The position numbers were made by a program, and so were the translations under genes. 64,000 nt of DNA from Paenibacillus hemerocallicola (GTDB taxonomy: Bacteria > Bacillota > Bacilli > Paenibacillales > NBRC-103111), in NCBI RefSeq assembly GCF_006265175.1, contig NZ_VDCQ01000032.1, forward strand, positions 1 through 64,000, read 5' to 3'. Within the stretch, counting starts at the first letter, position 1. Each line of letters begins with the position of its first letter. Below, one piece after another: positions 44,263 to 54,015 of this stretch. The notes beneath the pieces are model-generated. The model did no database searches and was not told the origin of the DNA. It was given only the letters and a program-made list of their open reading frames with translations.

Positions 44263-45666
44263 TCAAGCTTGGTTTTTAGAGGGAGACTCGTCAAGCATCA
44301 ATGTCTGAGCGATATTGCGGCACATCGTCTCTTTGTCGCTCAAACCGGACCAGTACAGCCTCGCTGCCTTTAATACTTCGAGCAACTCGTTTGTCTTCAG
44401 TCCCAATTCCCCGATTGTGCGAAATGTAGGGATAATCTCCCTGTACATGCTGAATCGCGACGGCCTGTATATCGATTCTTCGCCCTTCCATTCCGCTGCC
44501 AGCTTGTTTGCCGGAATGCTCAACGTTCGTTGGCGGATAATCAGTTGCGCTTCATAGGACGTCAAATAATCGGCCAATATTTTGGCGGCGCCTTTTACTT
44601 TCGATTTGCGGTTCACGGCGAGTCCGATCGAGAGCATCAGCGTCCTTTGTTTGTGAAAAGTCGGAATCGGGGCGATCTCGTAAGCGACATCCGCTTGCCG
44701 CAATTCGTTCAGTTTATAATAAGTCGTCAGCAAAATCGATATTTTGCCTTGCGCAAACAATTCTCCCGCTTCGGCATCGCTTATCGATAACGGAAACACA
44801 TGTTCCAGCTTGAGCAGTTTTGCGGGAATATCGAGGCCGTCCGCCAGCTTCGTACGGATCAGATTGCGTAGTTCATCGGGCCGCTCGCGGTCGAATACGA
44901 AATCGCTTTGTATCATAAAGATCGGCCAACGGTTGGAGGCCTGAACATCGTAAAAAATTCCGTATCTTTCCTGGGGGATGGACAGTTGCTTCGCCGCATG
45001 AAACAAATCGTCCCACGACCAGCTGCTGTCGGGCTCCGGCAAACGCGCCTGTTCAAAATGATCCCGATTGTAGCACAATATAACCGGTGAAAACGTAAAC
45101 GGGCGGACGAGCTGCTCTCCATTCACGAAGTAGGAATCCAGCAAAAACGGATACGTCTGCGAATCGTCGTCCAGCGGGTCGAGCATTTCAGTCAGATCGA
45201 GCTCGGCCAGCGCCTGAAAGTTGACATCGTTAACCGTAAAAAGATCCACTATGTTCGCATCTATATACTGCTTAAAAACGTTGTAAACGTTTCCCGGCGG
45301 CAATTGCAGCGCTTGTACCTGAATGTGCGGGTAGCGCCTGTGGAATTGTTCCAGCAGGATATGAATATCCGCTTCTTTGGCAATTGAATTATAGTATACG
45401 AATCGGACGACGACGCTCGATCCCGTTGCGGGATCGATGACCCGGTTTCCGACCTTCGGAATTTTCTCGATCAATCCTTCGTCCACGAGCACGTCCAGTC
45501 CTTTGCGAACTGTATTGTTGCTCAAATGAAACCGTCTGGCCAGATCCGCTTCGGAGGGCAAAAAGTTGTCGGCAGGAAGTTTTCCCGACATCATTTCCTG
45601 CCTTAACGAATCGACCATCTCGTTCAAGCGGAGCGGAGACGTTTTGCGTCCTGGTTTGTTTGGCAT
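44263..45666 (-). CDS. GntR winged-helix fused to a solute-binding-protein fold
   Basis: 467 residues; ATG at 45666 has GAGGT 7 nt upstream. Residues ~8-85 are a GntR-type winged helix (LRLNEMVDSLRQEMMSGKLPADNFLPSEADLARRFHLSNNTVRKGLDVLVDEGLIEKIPKVGNRV). Residues ~90-450 read as a class-I SBP: EQFHRRYPHIQVQALQLP, VDLFTVNDVNFQALAELDL, LCYNRDHFEQARLPEPDSSWSWDDLFHAAKQL, ILADYLTSYEAQLIIRQRTLS. The middle motif aligns with YNKDLFDKFGV...W-DD-YELAK of the secreted SBPs. There is no signal peptide, so it should be a cytoplasmic regulator that senses a sugar with an SBP-like domain. Immediately downstream of SBP 6, whose ligand it may share. Confidence 0.85.
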   Translation of the reverse strand: MPNKPGRKTSPLRLNEMVDSLRQEMMSGKLPADNFLPSEADLARRFHLSNNTVRKGLDVLVDEGLIEKIPKVGNRVIDPATGSSVVVRFVYYNSIAKEADIHILLEQFHRRYPHIQVQALQLPPGNVYNVFKQYIDANIVDLFTVNDVNFQALAELDLTEMLDPLDDDSQTYPFLLDSYFVNGEQLVRPFTFSPVILCYNRDHFEQARLPEPDSSWSWDDLFHAAKQLSIPQERYGIFYDVQASNRWPIFMIQSDFVFDRERPDELRNLIRTKLADGLDIPAKLLKLEHVFPLSISDAEAGELFAQGKISILLTTYYKLNELRQADVAYEIAPIPTFHKQRTLMLSIGLAVNRKSKVKGAAKILADYLTSYEAQLIIRQRTLSIPANKLAAEWKGEESIYRPSRFSMYREIIPTFRTIGELGLKTNELLEVLKAARLYWSGLSDKETMCRNIAQTLMLDESPSKNQA

Positions 45667-45843
45667 GAAGCTACCTCTCTCTATGCTTACTGTCACTTAG
45701 CATATCGAAAACTTCCCGCCTCTTCAAGTGTCCCGGTCGGTCCAAAGGGATTCGTTAAGGCGGAAGTGTGCCCGGAATAGGTGACCGCTTGGGACGCCGA
45801 CTTGTCTAGACGTCGAGACTCAGATCGGACGAATTGAATTCGC

Positions 45844-47166
45844 TTACTTCCCGGCTTTCTCCTTTTCTGCGGCAAGCGCTTTTTTCAGCAGTTCGTCTGC
45901 TTCGCGCAAAGCGTTGTTGATGTCCGTCTGGTTTGTCGCCACTTTCTGGAACTGGCCGGACATCGTATTTTGCTGCGTCACAAGCGGGAGGTCCATCAGA
46001 TTCGGATCCCTTTTCGGTGAAGCCGGGATCGGCGGGAACTTGTTAAGCGCATTCATATTTTTATTGCTGTAAACAGGATGCTCTTTACCCAAAACGGCCT
46101 GAATCTCTTTGCTGTTCAAAGTAGTCGGAATGCCTATCTTCGAATCCTGCATCTGCACTTCGTCAGACAGCATCGCCATCATAACCTCGAATGCCTCATC
46201 TTTATGCTTGCTCTGATTGGTGATCGACCAGTATGCCGGTCCCCTAAGTCCCATCATCTTCGGCGCTCCGTTCAACAGCGGCGCTGAGACGAGATCCCAG
46301 TTCACTTCCTCCGGAATGACAAGATATATATTGTGCTGGTTGATCTGCATGGCGACGTTACCTTTGGCGAACGCGTTGTTTTCCTCCCCGACGGTTTTGG
46401 CGATTGGGTTGTTCGGTATTTCATAGAAACGCTTCAGCGTCTCGAACAGCCCCTTCCATCTTTCCTGCCCGGACAAACCGTCCGCTTTCGGGTCCAATAT
46501 CGGATGGGAGTACGGATTGTCGCGCATAAACGCCATCGTGTTGGCGCTGAATCCGCGGTATACTGTGCCTCCGTCCGTTCTGCTCATCTTCTTGGCAAGC
46601 TCGTACACTTCATCGATGGTCATGCCGTCCGTCGGATATTGGACGCCGAACTTGTCGAACAAATCCTTGTTGTAATACAGCACTTGTGGAAAATAAGGCG
46701 GCACCGGAAGGCCGTAAACCGCCCCTGTTCCAATGACATCGACGATTTCCTGAGTGAACACTTTGTTGAACCGGCTCATGTCGTACTTGTACTTTTTGAT
46801 CGTATCGCGCAGATCATAGGCCAGGTTCATGTCCAAATAATTCGTACGGATCGTCGGGATGTCGATTCTGTACAAGTCCGGAATTTCCCCGCGCGAGACG
46901 AGATCGGCAATCGAATTCCCATTCCCGCTTGTCGTAAACTTGATTGAAATATGCGGGAATTTTTCTCCAATCGTTTTTTTCCATCGCTCGTTGAATTCTT
47001 TCTCGCTTACTCCAGGCGCATAAAGATGCAATTCGTATGGATCTTTCTTCTTGTTTTCCGGGACCGCTTCCTCGCCGGTTTTTTTGCCCGCGCACCCTGC
47101 AACTGCAGTTGAGGCCAATAATAATGCCGCGATGCCGATTTTTCCCATGTTTTTTGTTTGTGTCAT
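45844..47166 (-). CDS. Extracellular solute-binding lipoprotein (CUT1-like), orphan SBP 6
   Basis: 440 residues; the start at 47166 is chosen with GGAGGGG about 9 nt upstream; the frame is open to 47205. Lipobox VAGC (Cys25). Shared landmarks: EKFPHISIKFTTSG, YNKDLFDKFGVQYPTDGMTIDEVYELAKKMSR (~residues 175-206), and the tail INNALREADELLKKALAAEKEK. It runs toward the GntR/SBP fusion gene, 177 bp downstream in the same direction, and could be transcribed with it. No permease or ATPase nearby. Confidence 0.9.
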   Translation of the reverse strand: MTQTKNMGKIGIAALLLASTAVAGCAGKKTGEEAVPENKKKDPYELHLYAPGVSEKEFNERWKKTIGEKFPHISIKFTTSGNGNSIADLVSRGEIPDLYRIDIPTIRTNYLDMNLAYDLRDTIKKYKYDMSRFNKVFTQEIVDVIGTGAVYGLPVPPYFPQVLYYNKDLFDKFGVQYPTDGMTIDEVYELAKKMSRTDGGTVYRGFSANTMAFMRDNPYSHPILDPKADGLSGQERWKGLFETLKRFYEIPNNPIAKTVGEENNAFAKGNVAMQINQHNIYLVIPEEVNWDLVSAPLLNGAPKMMGLRGPAYWSITNQSKHKDEAFEVMMAMLSDEVQMQDSKIGIPTTLNSKEIQAVLGKEHPVYSNKNMNALNKFPPIPASPKRDPNLMDLPLVTQQNTMSGQFQKVATNQTDINNALREADELLKKALAAEKEKAGK

Positions 47167-47686
47167 TTGCTTAAACCCCTCCAGACCATTTTGTTCATTT
47201 TTCATAATTGAATGGATAAGATCTTAAAGCGTCTACAATACAAGCATCACATCCTTTCCGCAACGGATTGGGAACATCCAGTTTTGCCGACCGTGTTAAG
47301 TGTAACCAACTATATAATTCACTTCTAATTCTATAATACACAATGAAACCTGAAAAACAATAAGTAAATAAATTATAAGTGAACTATTTGAGTGTTTTTT
47401 TTTAATTTCATGCCAGTCGTTAAATGGTTTCCTTAGGCGATGTGCCTAAGTATTATAAACTGTTAATGCATTTTAAGTTTAATTTACAATTGATTTTTTT
47501 TGTAATGCGATTATTATGGAATTAGAAATGAATTTAATTATTCTTACATCCGTTTCAAGCAAATTCATTGCGGAAAGGTTGGCGATAGTTGTGAACACAC
47601 TTGCGAAAGCGCATACATGATATTTCGATTGTCTTCGAAGAGCCGGATCAGTTTACTTAAGTTCCGAAAAGAGAGGAGAAGATTCG
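47167..47686. promoter_or_regulatory. Divergent SBP 6 / polysaccharide lyase intergenic region
   Basis: 520 bp, strongly AT-rich, no gene. CTTAGGC (47432-47438) and GCCTAAG (47444-47450) form a perfect 7-bp inverted repeat with a 5-bp centre, an operator candidate. The promoters of SBP 6 (-) and of the lyase (+) must both lie here; a TATTGT -10 box is visible for the minus-strand gene near 47237-47242. Confidence 0.45.
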
Positions 47687-50600
47687 ATGAAAAAACTCGT
47701 CTGCTGGCTGCTCCTGTATACGCTCGTATTCGGCATGCTGCCCCTTTATGCGACGGAAACCCGTGCGCAAACGATCTCGTTTTTGAACGGCGGATTCGAC
47801 TCGGGGCTTACGGGTTGGAGCATGCTCAACGGAAACATAGCGAATATGGTGGTGACGAGCGAAATCAAATATGCAGGCGGATTCAGTCTGAAAATAAAAG
47901 ATATGGAAAATAACGCAGCTTACGCCATGATCAGCGACAAATATCCGGTATCACCCGGCAAAACGTATACGGCGACTGCCAAGCTGTATCTTGTGGGCGG
48001 TTCCGGTTCGATCTATTTGTATTTTTACGATGCGGCTGGAACGAGGATCCATAGCGCATTTTCTGGTTTAAGCGCTCCGCAAAGCCAATGGACCGATGTG
48101 AAGATCAGTTCCGATGTGCCCGGCGGAGCTGTGAACGTGAGCGTCGTACTCGCTACGAGCAAATTGAACGTAGGCACCGCCTATTTCGATAATGTCGGCC
48201 TGACGGCCGCCGTCCCGATCGCAAACGGCGGGTTCGAATCCGGTCTGGCCGGGTGGAACGCGGCTTACGGAAGCCAGCAACAGATGACCGTCACGACGGA
48301 AACCTACTTCGCAGGTGCGAACAGCCTGAAAATTGTCGACAACTCTTCGAGGGGCGCTTTCGGTATGGAGAGCGACAAGTTTCCGGTTATGCCGGGCACG
48401 CAGTATACGGCTGAGGTGAAGGTACGGACCGAGACCGGGACGGGGGCGATTTATATAAGGTTTTTTGACGCTTCGAACCTTCAGCTCGAACAGAAATCAA
48501 CGGGAGCCGGGACTTTGCCCGGACTATGGCAGAGCATGAAAGTAACGCTGACTGCCCCGGAAGATGCTGTATCGGCAAGCGTTCTACTGTATAGCGATTC
48601 GGCAAATACAGGAACCCTTTACTTTGATGAGACAAGCATATCGGAGGTAAGCCTCATACGAGGTGCTGTGAGCGATGCCGTGTACGGCTCCCCGGTCCCG
48701 TGGGCAAACGCCTACCTGTATCGTGCTGCCGATACCGGTTTCACGACGCCGCTGGACAAGGCTGTGACGGGACAATCCGGGGAGTTTGTGTTTGCCCGGA
48801 GTGCGGATGATGGAGCTTATACGGTCAGGGCAATGAAAGATGGCTATTTGCATGGAACGGCCGCTGTCGAGGTTGAAGGCGCCGGCAACGGAAGCGCGGC
48901 TATAACATTGGTGCAGGATACCGCCGCGCCGCGATATACGGTAAGCGGTAAAGTGCGCCTGCCCGATGCGAATGCGCCGATCGCCGACGCCGATATTGCG
49001 CTTTACGACGATAACGATGTCGGATACACGGCATCGCTTGCTGCCGCCGTATCTGCAACTGACGGGACGTTTACTCTGGATCGGGGCGTCCCGAACGGCA
49101 GATATATGGCCCGGGCGGCGAAGGCGGGCTATTACACGACAACGTTTCCGGTAGCGGTAAGGGATCGGAATTTTACTGAGATTGATCTGCGGATGCCTTC
49201 AAAGGAAAACGTGACGGAGCAAAATATGCCCAAGCCGCCGGCGGTGCATCCAAGATTGTATGTAACGCCGGAACTCGTTCCGCAGCTGCAGGCGAAAGTC
49301 CAAACCCCGGCGTACGAACACGTATGGAGTACACTGGTCAAATTGAGCTACATCCCGGAGTATACAGGGAGGAGCACTGGAAAGACGCTTGGCTTGGAAC
49401 GGTATGAGTTCCCTGCTCCGGAAAACGCCCGATATGTAAAAATTTTCGGAAGAGGGAATTCCGTCAACCAATGGAACTCGATTACGGAGACTGAGATCTA
49501 CACGCGCAATTCTTTCGGCGCTCCAGAGAAGCTGGCTGTGCAAGGGGCCGCGTGGAGCAGTCAGGATCAGCAATACGACGGCAACAAGACGATCGACGGA
49601 AATCTTGGTCCGGAGTCCAGGTGGTCGGCCGAAGGGCCTCAAGAGTGGATCGCGTATGACATCGGGTCACTCCGGACCGTAACCGATATCGGAGTTGCTT
49701 GGCACAGCGGGAATGTTCGAACGTCTTATTTCCATATCTATGTGTCTGATGACGGACAAAACTGGCGCCTTGTCGATCTGGGACTGGGTCGGGAGCCAGG
49801 TATGCTGGACCAGCCTCCGGCCGGACAGTCGAATTACTCGGCCGCTCTGAAAAATGCGATCGAATACAATGCGATGAACTATTTGCTGACGGGCGAGGAC
49901 GCCAGTGGTCGGTTGGCGATTCGGACGATTCTCAACTTTATGGATACGGTTGTCTATGCGGGAATTGACACGTTCCGGCTGATCGGAGATACGATCCACG
50001 CCGCTTCTGTGACCTACGATTGGTGTTACCCGCTGCTGACTAGCGATGAGAAGACGGCCTTTATCTCCAAACTGAAATCATTGGCAGGACAGATGGAAAT
50101 GGGATACCCGCCGGTAAAAGGCAGCTCGATCAGGGGACACTCCAGTGAAAATATACTGATGAAAGATTTGCTGGCGGCAGGTATCGCCATTTATGACGAG
50201 GAACCGGAAATGTACAACGTATCGGCCATCCGTTTTTTTGCAGAATTCGTTCCGGCACGAAACTTCTGGTACTTGTCCGGCATGCATCCTCAAGGAGATT
50301 CGTACGGTTTCAGCGTACGTTTGATGCCGGAATTGTGGGCGCAATGGATGTTCGCCCGATTGGGATACCCCGATGTATTTATCGATGAGCAGCGTGATGT
50401 GCTGTACCGTGGTCTTTACCTTCGCCGGCCGGACGGACAGCTGATGCGGGACGGGGACACGACGTTGCAAAACTACAGTCTCCCGGGCACTTATTGGAAA
50501 TACTCGCCTGTTGTCCCGTTGCTTGGTGCGTCGTACTATAAGGATCCGTATTTGCAGGGCGAGTTTCTGCGGCAGTATGCGATGGTTACAAACCTGGTGA

Positions 50601-52897
50601 CGGAAATCTTGTTTGCCGATCTGGACGTGCCCGCAAGCCCGGTAGACGAGCTTCCGCTTACGCGTTATTTCGGGTTTCCGTACGGCACAATGATCGCCCG
50701 TACCGGCTGGAGCATGGACGGACCTGAAGGGAGAGCTTCCGATGTCGTGGCGGAAATGAAGATCGGCAACTATCAGTTCGGGAATCACCAGCATCTCGAT
50801 ATGGGCAGCTTCCAGCTGTACTACAAAGGTGCGCTTGCGATTGACTCGGGCATGTATCAGGGCAGGCATGGCGCTTACGGTAGCGAGCATGACAACAATT
50901 ATTACAAGCGGACGATCGCGCATAACGCAATGCTCGTTTACGATCCGGCGGAACGGTTTTACGCCGGTTGGGCAAACGACGGCGGGCAGATGAAGACTCC
51001 GGAAGTCGAAAACCTGACCGAACTGCTCGGGAAACCGTATTACACCGGTCAAGTGGCCAACCATCAGTTCGGGCCGGATCCGGCCGCACCGGACTTCAGC
51101 TACATCAAGGGCGATTTGACCGCCGCATACACGGATAAAGTGAAGCAGTTCAAACGTTCGTTCCTGTTCCTAAATTTGAAAGACAGCAGCCATCCGGCAG
51201 CGATGATCGTGTACGACAAGGTGGTCTCCTCCGATCCGAATTTTAAAAAGTACTGGCTGCTGCATAGTATGGAGGAGCCGATCGTGACAGGCAATACGAC
51301 GACAATCAGGCGAAGTGAAGACGGATATGGCGGCAAACTGGTCAACGAAACGCTGCTGCCGCAGGCGAACAACACGGTGATCGAGAAAATAGGCGGACCC
51401 GGACGCGAGTTCGAGGTATTTGGAACAAACTACTTGCAGGAGCCGTCACGCCCGCCTGGCCAACATACGGTGGAGGCGGGGGCATGGAGAGTGCAGATTT
51501 CCCCGCAAACACCGTCGGAAACCGACCGTTTTTTAAATGTGTTGCAGGTATTGGACGACAATAACTCTTCTCCGCTTGCAGTGAGTGCAATAGACTCCGA
51601 CCGGATGGTTGGCGCCGCTATCGCCGATTCTATCGTCCTGTTCAGCAAATCGGGCGACCGGGAGAGAGGCGCTTTGACATTTTCGGTCCCCGGCAATCAA
51701 CAATCGCTGCAGTTTGCCGTTGCCGATCTTTCTGCCGGCACGTGGCATATTGCCGGCGGCGGAAAAGAAGCGTACGGCGAAGTGAGCGAAGAGGGAGGCG
51801 TGTTGTACTTCCATGGAGCGACGGGTGCGTATACGCTCACTTACATCGGCGCGCAAGACCTCGTGCCGCCGGAAACGTTCGCACTTATCAACGGCAAGAG
51901 CGGCCCGGGAACGTTCAACGACCGGAACGTGACGGTAACGTTCAGCACGTATGAGCTGTTGTCCGGTATTGCTTCCACTCAGTACAAATTGAACGGCGGA
52001 GCTTGGACGACCGTCAACGAATCCGTTTATTTAACGGGGGAAGGCGTTCATACGCTGGACTACCGTTCCATCGACCGGGCGGGCAATATTGAAACATCAA
52101 AGCAAGTCGTCATCGGCATCGACAAAACGCCTCCCGTTCTCCAGTTGAATGGAAAACGCGAAATGTCGCTGTTTGTCGGCACCGTCTTTTCTGATCCGGG
52201 ATCGACAGCAAAAGACCTTCTCGATTCGGGCGTCAACGGGCGAGTCGAGGTGGAGGGCGAGGTGAACGCAGGCGTGCCGGGGACATACGAGATGACGTAC
52301 CGGGTTGCGGATACGGTCGGCAATGCCGCGGAGCCCGTTACGCGAACGGTTCGCGTAATCGATCCAGCGAAACTCGGGAAGCTGCAGTTCGACTCCCAGA
52401 TTTACTTGATGTCGCCGGGGGAACAGCGAGAAGCGACAGTGACCGCGACGGTGTATGGGGACGGCCGCCTTCACGATGTGACGCCGTTTCCTGCCTACGC
52501 ATCGGATAATCCCGACGCCGCTCATATCGCGGGAGGCGTCATAACCGCGGTCGGAGACGGAGCGTCTCTCATAACCGCCTCTTACGGAGAGCATACGGCG
52601 TGGGCGGTTGTGTCAACAGAATCGAACGTCGGAAGGACATTCCAAGCGGTGCGGAAGCTGCTAGATCAATATGCCGCGCTTGGAGAGCTTGCCGCTCCGC
52701 TCCAAAGCCAGCTCGACAACCGGCTCGGGCAGGCGGAGCATCAATGGAATCAAGGGCATCGGCAGCAGGCGCTCAAGCAACTGGACGATTTTCTGGATGC
52801 GGTAATAAAGCATGCGGATAAAGTGTCGGCGCATGCGGCGCAAACGCTCGGCGAAGGCGTGAATTTGATCGTTCGGGCGTTGTCTGAAACAGCTTGA
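47687..52897 (+). CDS. Secreted multidomain polysaccharide lyase (heparinase II/III-like) with FIMAH domain
   Basis: 1736 residues; GAGAGGAG precedes the ATG. Order: signal peptide (1-27); two carbohydrate-binding CBM4/9-like modules (~30-165 and ~175-325, each with NGGF(D/E)SGL(T/A)GW); two carboxypeptidase-regulatory-like beta domains (~327-500); alginate-lyase-like alpha-toroid from ~515 (HPRLYVTPELVPQL), interrupted at ~570-705 by an F5/8-type-C (discoidin) domain; the heparinase beta-domain with NYQFGNHQHLDMGSF and IDSGMYQGRHG (~1030-1065); an OmpL47-type repeat (~1400-1485); a DUF5011 Ig-like domain (~1485-1560); a Big-2-like domain (~1562-1645); and a C-terminal FIMAH domain (~1650-1736). 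It should cleave an acidic polysaccharide outside the cell. A terminator follows. Confidence 0.88.
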   Translation: MKKLVCWLLLYTLVFGMLPLYATETRAQTISFLNGGFDSGLTGWSMLNGNIANMVVTSEIKYAGGFSLKIKDMENNAAYAMISDKYPVSPGKTYTATAKLYLVGGSGSIYLYFYDAAGTRIHSAFSGLSAPQSQWTDVKISSDVPGGAVNVSVVLATSKLNVGTAYFDNVGLTAAVPIANGGFESGLAGWNAAYGSQQQMTVTTETYFAGANSLKIVDNSSRGAFGMESDKFPVMPGTQYTAEVKVRTETGTGAIYIRFFDASNLQLEQKSTGAGTLPGLWQSMKVTLTAPEDAVSASVLLYSDSANTGTLYFDETSISEVSLIRGAVSDAVYGSPVPWANAYLYRAADTGFTTPLDKAVTGQSGEFVFARSADDGAYTVRAMKDGYLHGTAAVEVEGAGNGSAAITLVQDTAAPRYTVSGKVRLPDANAPIADADIALYDDNDVGYTASLAAAVSATDGTFTLDRGVPNGRYMARAAKAGYYTTTFPVAVRDRNFTEIDLRMPSKENVTEQNMPKPPAVHPRLYVTPELVPQLQAKVQTPAYEHVWSTLVKLSYIPEYTGRSTGKTLGLERYEFPAPENARYVKIFGRGNSVNQWNSITETEIYTRNSFGAPEKLAVQGAAWSSQDQQYDGNKTIDGNLGPESRWSAEGPQEWIAYDIGSLRTVTDIGVAWHSGNVRTSYFHIYVSDDGQNWRLVDLGLGREPGMLDQPPAGQSNYSAALKNAIEYNAMNYLLTGEDASGRLAIRTILNFMDTVVYAGIDTFRLIGDTIHAASVTYDWCYPLLTSDEKTAFISKLKSLAGQMEMGYPPVKGSSIRGHSSENILMKDLLAAGIAIYDEEPEMYNVSAIRFFAEFVPARNFWYLSGMHPQGDSYGFSVRLMPELWAQWMFARLGYPDVFIDEQRDVLYRGLYLRRPDGQLMRDGDTTLQNYSLPGTYWKYSPVVPLLGASYYKDPYLQGEFLRQYAMVTNLVTEILFADLDVPASPVDELPLTRYFGFPYGTMIARTGWSMDGPEGRASDVVAEMKIGNYQFGNHQHLDMGSFQLYYKGALAIDSGMYQGRHGAYGSEHDNNYYKRTIAHNAMLVYDPAERFYAGWANDGGQMKTPEVENLTELLGKPYYTGQVANHQFGPDPAAPDFSYIKGDLTAAYTDKVKQFKRSFLFLNLKDSSHPAAMIVYDKVVSSDPNFKKYWLLHSMEEPIVTGNTTTIRRSEDGYGGKLVNETLLPQANNTVIEKIGGPGREFEVFGTNYLQEPSRPPGQHTVEAGAWRVQISPQTPSETDRFLNVLQVLDDNNSSPLAVSAIDSDRMVGAAIADSIVLFSKSGDRERGALTFSVPGNQQSLQFAVADLSAGTWHIAGGGKEAYGEVSEEGGVLYFHGATGAYTLTYIGAQDLVPPETFALINGKSGPGTFNDRNVTVTFSTYELLSGIASTQYKLNGGAWTTVNESVYLTGEGVHTLDYRSIDRAGNIETSKQVVIGIDKTPPVLQLNGKREMSLFVGTVFSDPGSTAKDLLDSGVNGRVEVEGEVNAGVPGTYEMTYRVADTVGNAAEPVTRTVRVIDPAKLGKLQFDSQIYLMSPGEQREATVTATVYGDGRLHDVTPFPAYASDNPDAAHIAGGVITAVGDGASLITASYGEHTAWAVVSTESNVGRTFQAVRKLLDQYAALGELAAPLQSQLDNRLGQAEHQWNQGHRQQALKQLDDFLDAVIKHADKVSAHAAQTLGEGVNLIVRALSETA

Positions 52898-52910
52898 TCA
52901 AGCTATTGGG

Positions 52911-52938
52911 GATGCCGGCCTAAACCGGCATCTCTTTC
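52911..52938 (+). terminator. Terminator of the lyase gene
   Basis: GATGCCGG (52911-52918) pairs with CCGGCATC (52925-52932), 6-nt loop, followed by TCTTTC. It begins 14 bp after the stop codon. Confidence 0.65.
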
Positions 52939-52985
52939 ATTTGCGGCAAGCTGCGCCAAACTTGAAATAGAGGGGACTATGACGC

Positions 52986-53921
52986 GTGGACATTATTCAG
53001 TCCGTAGAGGCGATACGAAACAAGCATTTGCCGAGTATGGAGACGGGGATTTCTCTCGTTCCATGGACGTTGCCGACCATTCCGGAAATTCCGCACTGGC
53101 ACGATGCGTTAGAGATATGCTACTGCCTTTCCGGCAAGGGCGTGTTTTATTTCAAAAACCGGGAGTACGACATCGGCCCCGGCGATCTTGTCATCGTCAA
53201 CAATGTCGAGCGGCATACGTCGAAATCCTATAGAGGCTTCACTTGCTCGAATTTGTTTTTATTTTTCCATCCATCAACGATTGAGCAGTTGGACTTTCAT
53301 TTGCTCCGCCCGTTCCTATTCGACCGCAACCGTTTTACGCATCGCATATCGTCACAGCTTCCTGTAGCTCGCGACATTGGCAAGCTTATTTTGCAAATGC
53401 AGGAGGAGCTGGCGGAGCGCCGCCCGGCCTATGGCACGCTTATCAAAAGCTTGTTGTTTCACATTTGCTCTTTGCTCGCGCGCCATTACGACACCGAAAC
53501 GGACGGGGGATGGCAGCCGTTCTATACCAAATACGCAACGGTCCGCTCGGGTCTCGCCTACATTCAATCCCATTATCGGGAGAACATCAGTTTCGACGAC
53601 GTTGCCAAAGCAATGTCGCTCAGCGCGTCGCGAGCCCGTCATCTGTTTGCGGAGGTAATGGGGGAGGGATTCAAAACGTACCTGCTCCAACTGCGCGTAC
53701 AGGTTGCGCAGCGACTGCTGGTGCAGACGGATTTGTCTATCGAGGACATTTGCGATCAATGCGGATTCCAGAGTGTCTCTTCCTTTTATCGGGAATTCCG
53801 GAAGCAGGTGAAGGAGACGCCTTTATCGTATAAAAAACGGTACAGCGCTCCATGCCAGCAACCGGAACAATGTAATGCTTCCGCCCTTTTCGTATCTTAC
53901 CGACAGATTAGCCATTTTTGA
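52986..53921 (+). CDS. AraC-family transcriptional regulator
   Basis: 311 residues with a GTG start at 52986 after GAGGGG. N-terminal cupin sensor (IPHWHDALEICYCLSGKGVFYFKNREYDIGPGDLVIVNNVERHTSK). C-terminal double HTH (ISFDDVAKAMSLSASRARHLFAEVMGEGFKTYL; LSIEDICDQCGFQSVSSFYREFRKQVKETPLSYKK). It lies between the lyase and SBP 7, all in the same direction, so it likely controls one or both in response to the released oligosaccharide (inference). Confidence 0.9.
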   Translation: MDIIQSVEAIRNKHLPSMETGISLVPWTLPTIPEIPHWHDALEICYCLSGKGVFYFKNREYDIGPGDLVIVNNVERHTSKSYRGFTCSNLFLFFHPSTIEQLDFHLLRPFLFDRNRFTHRISSQLPVARDIGKLILQMQEELAERRPAYGTLIKSLLFHICSLLARHYDTETDGGWQPFYTKYATVRSGLAYIQSHYRENISFDDVAKAMSLSASRARHLFAEVMGEGFKTYLLQLRVQVAQRLLVQTDLSIEDICDQCGFQSVSSFYREFRKQVKETPLSYKKRYSAPCQQPEQCNASALFVSYRQISHF

Positions 53922-54015
53922 GAAAAAGTCAGGCGCTGCTGTTATTGTTGCAAGCTTGTAATGAAATTAAGATTAAGCTGTCTCCATTAATAAAATAGAG
54001 GGGTTGAGGTGATGT

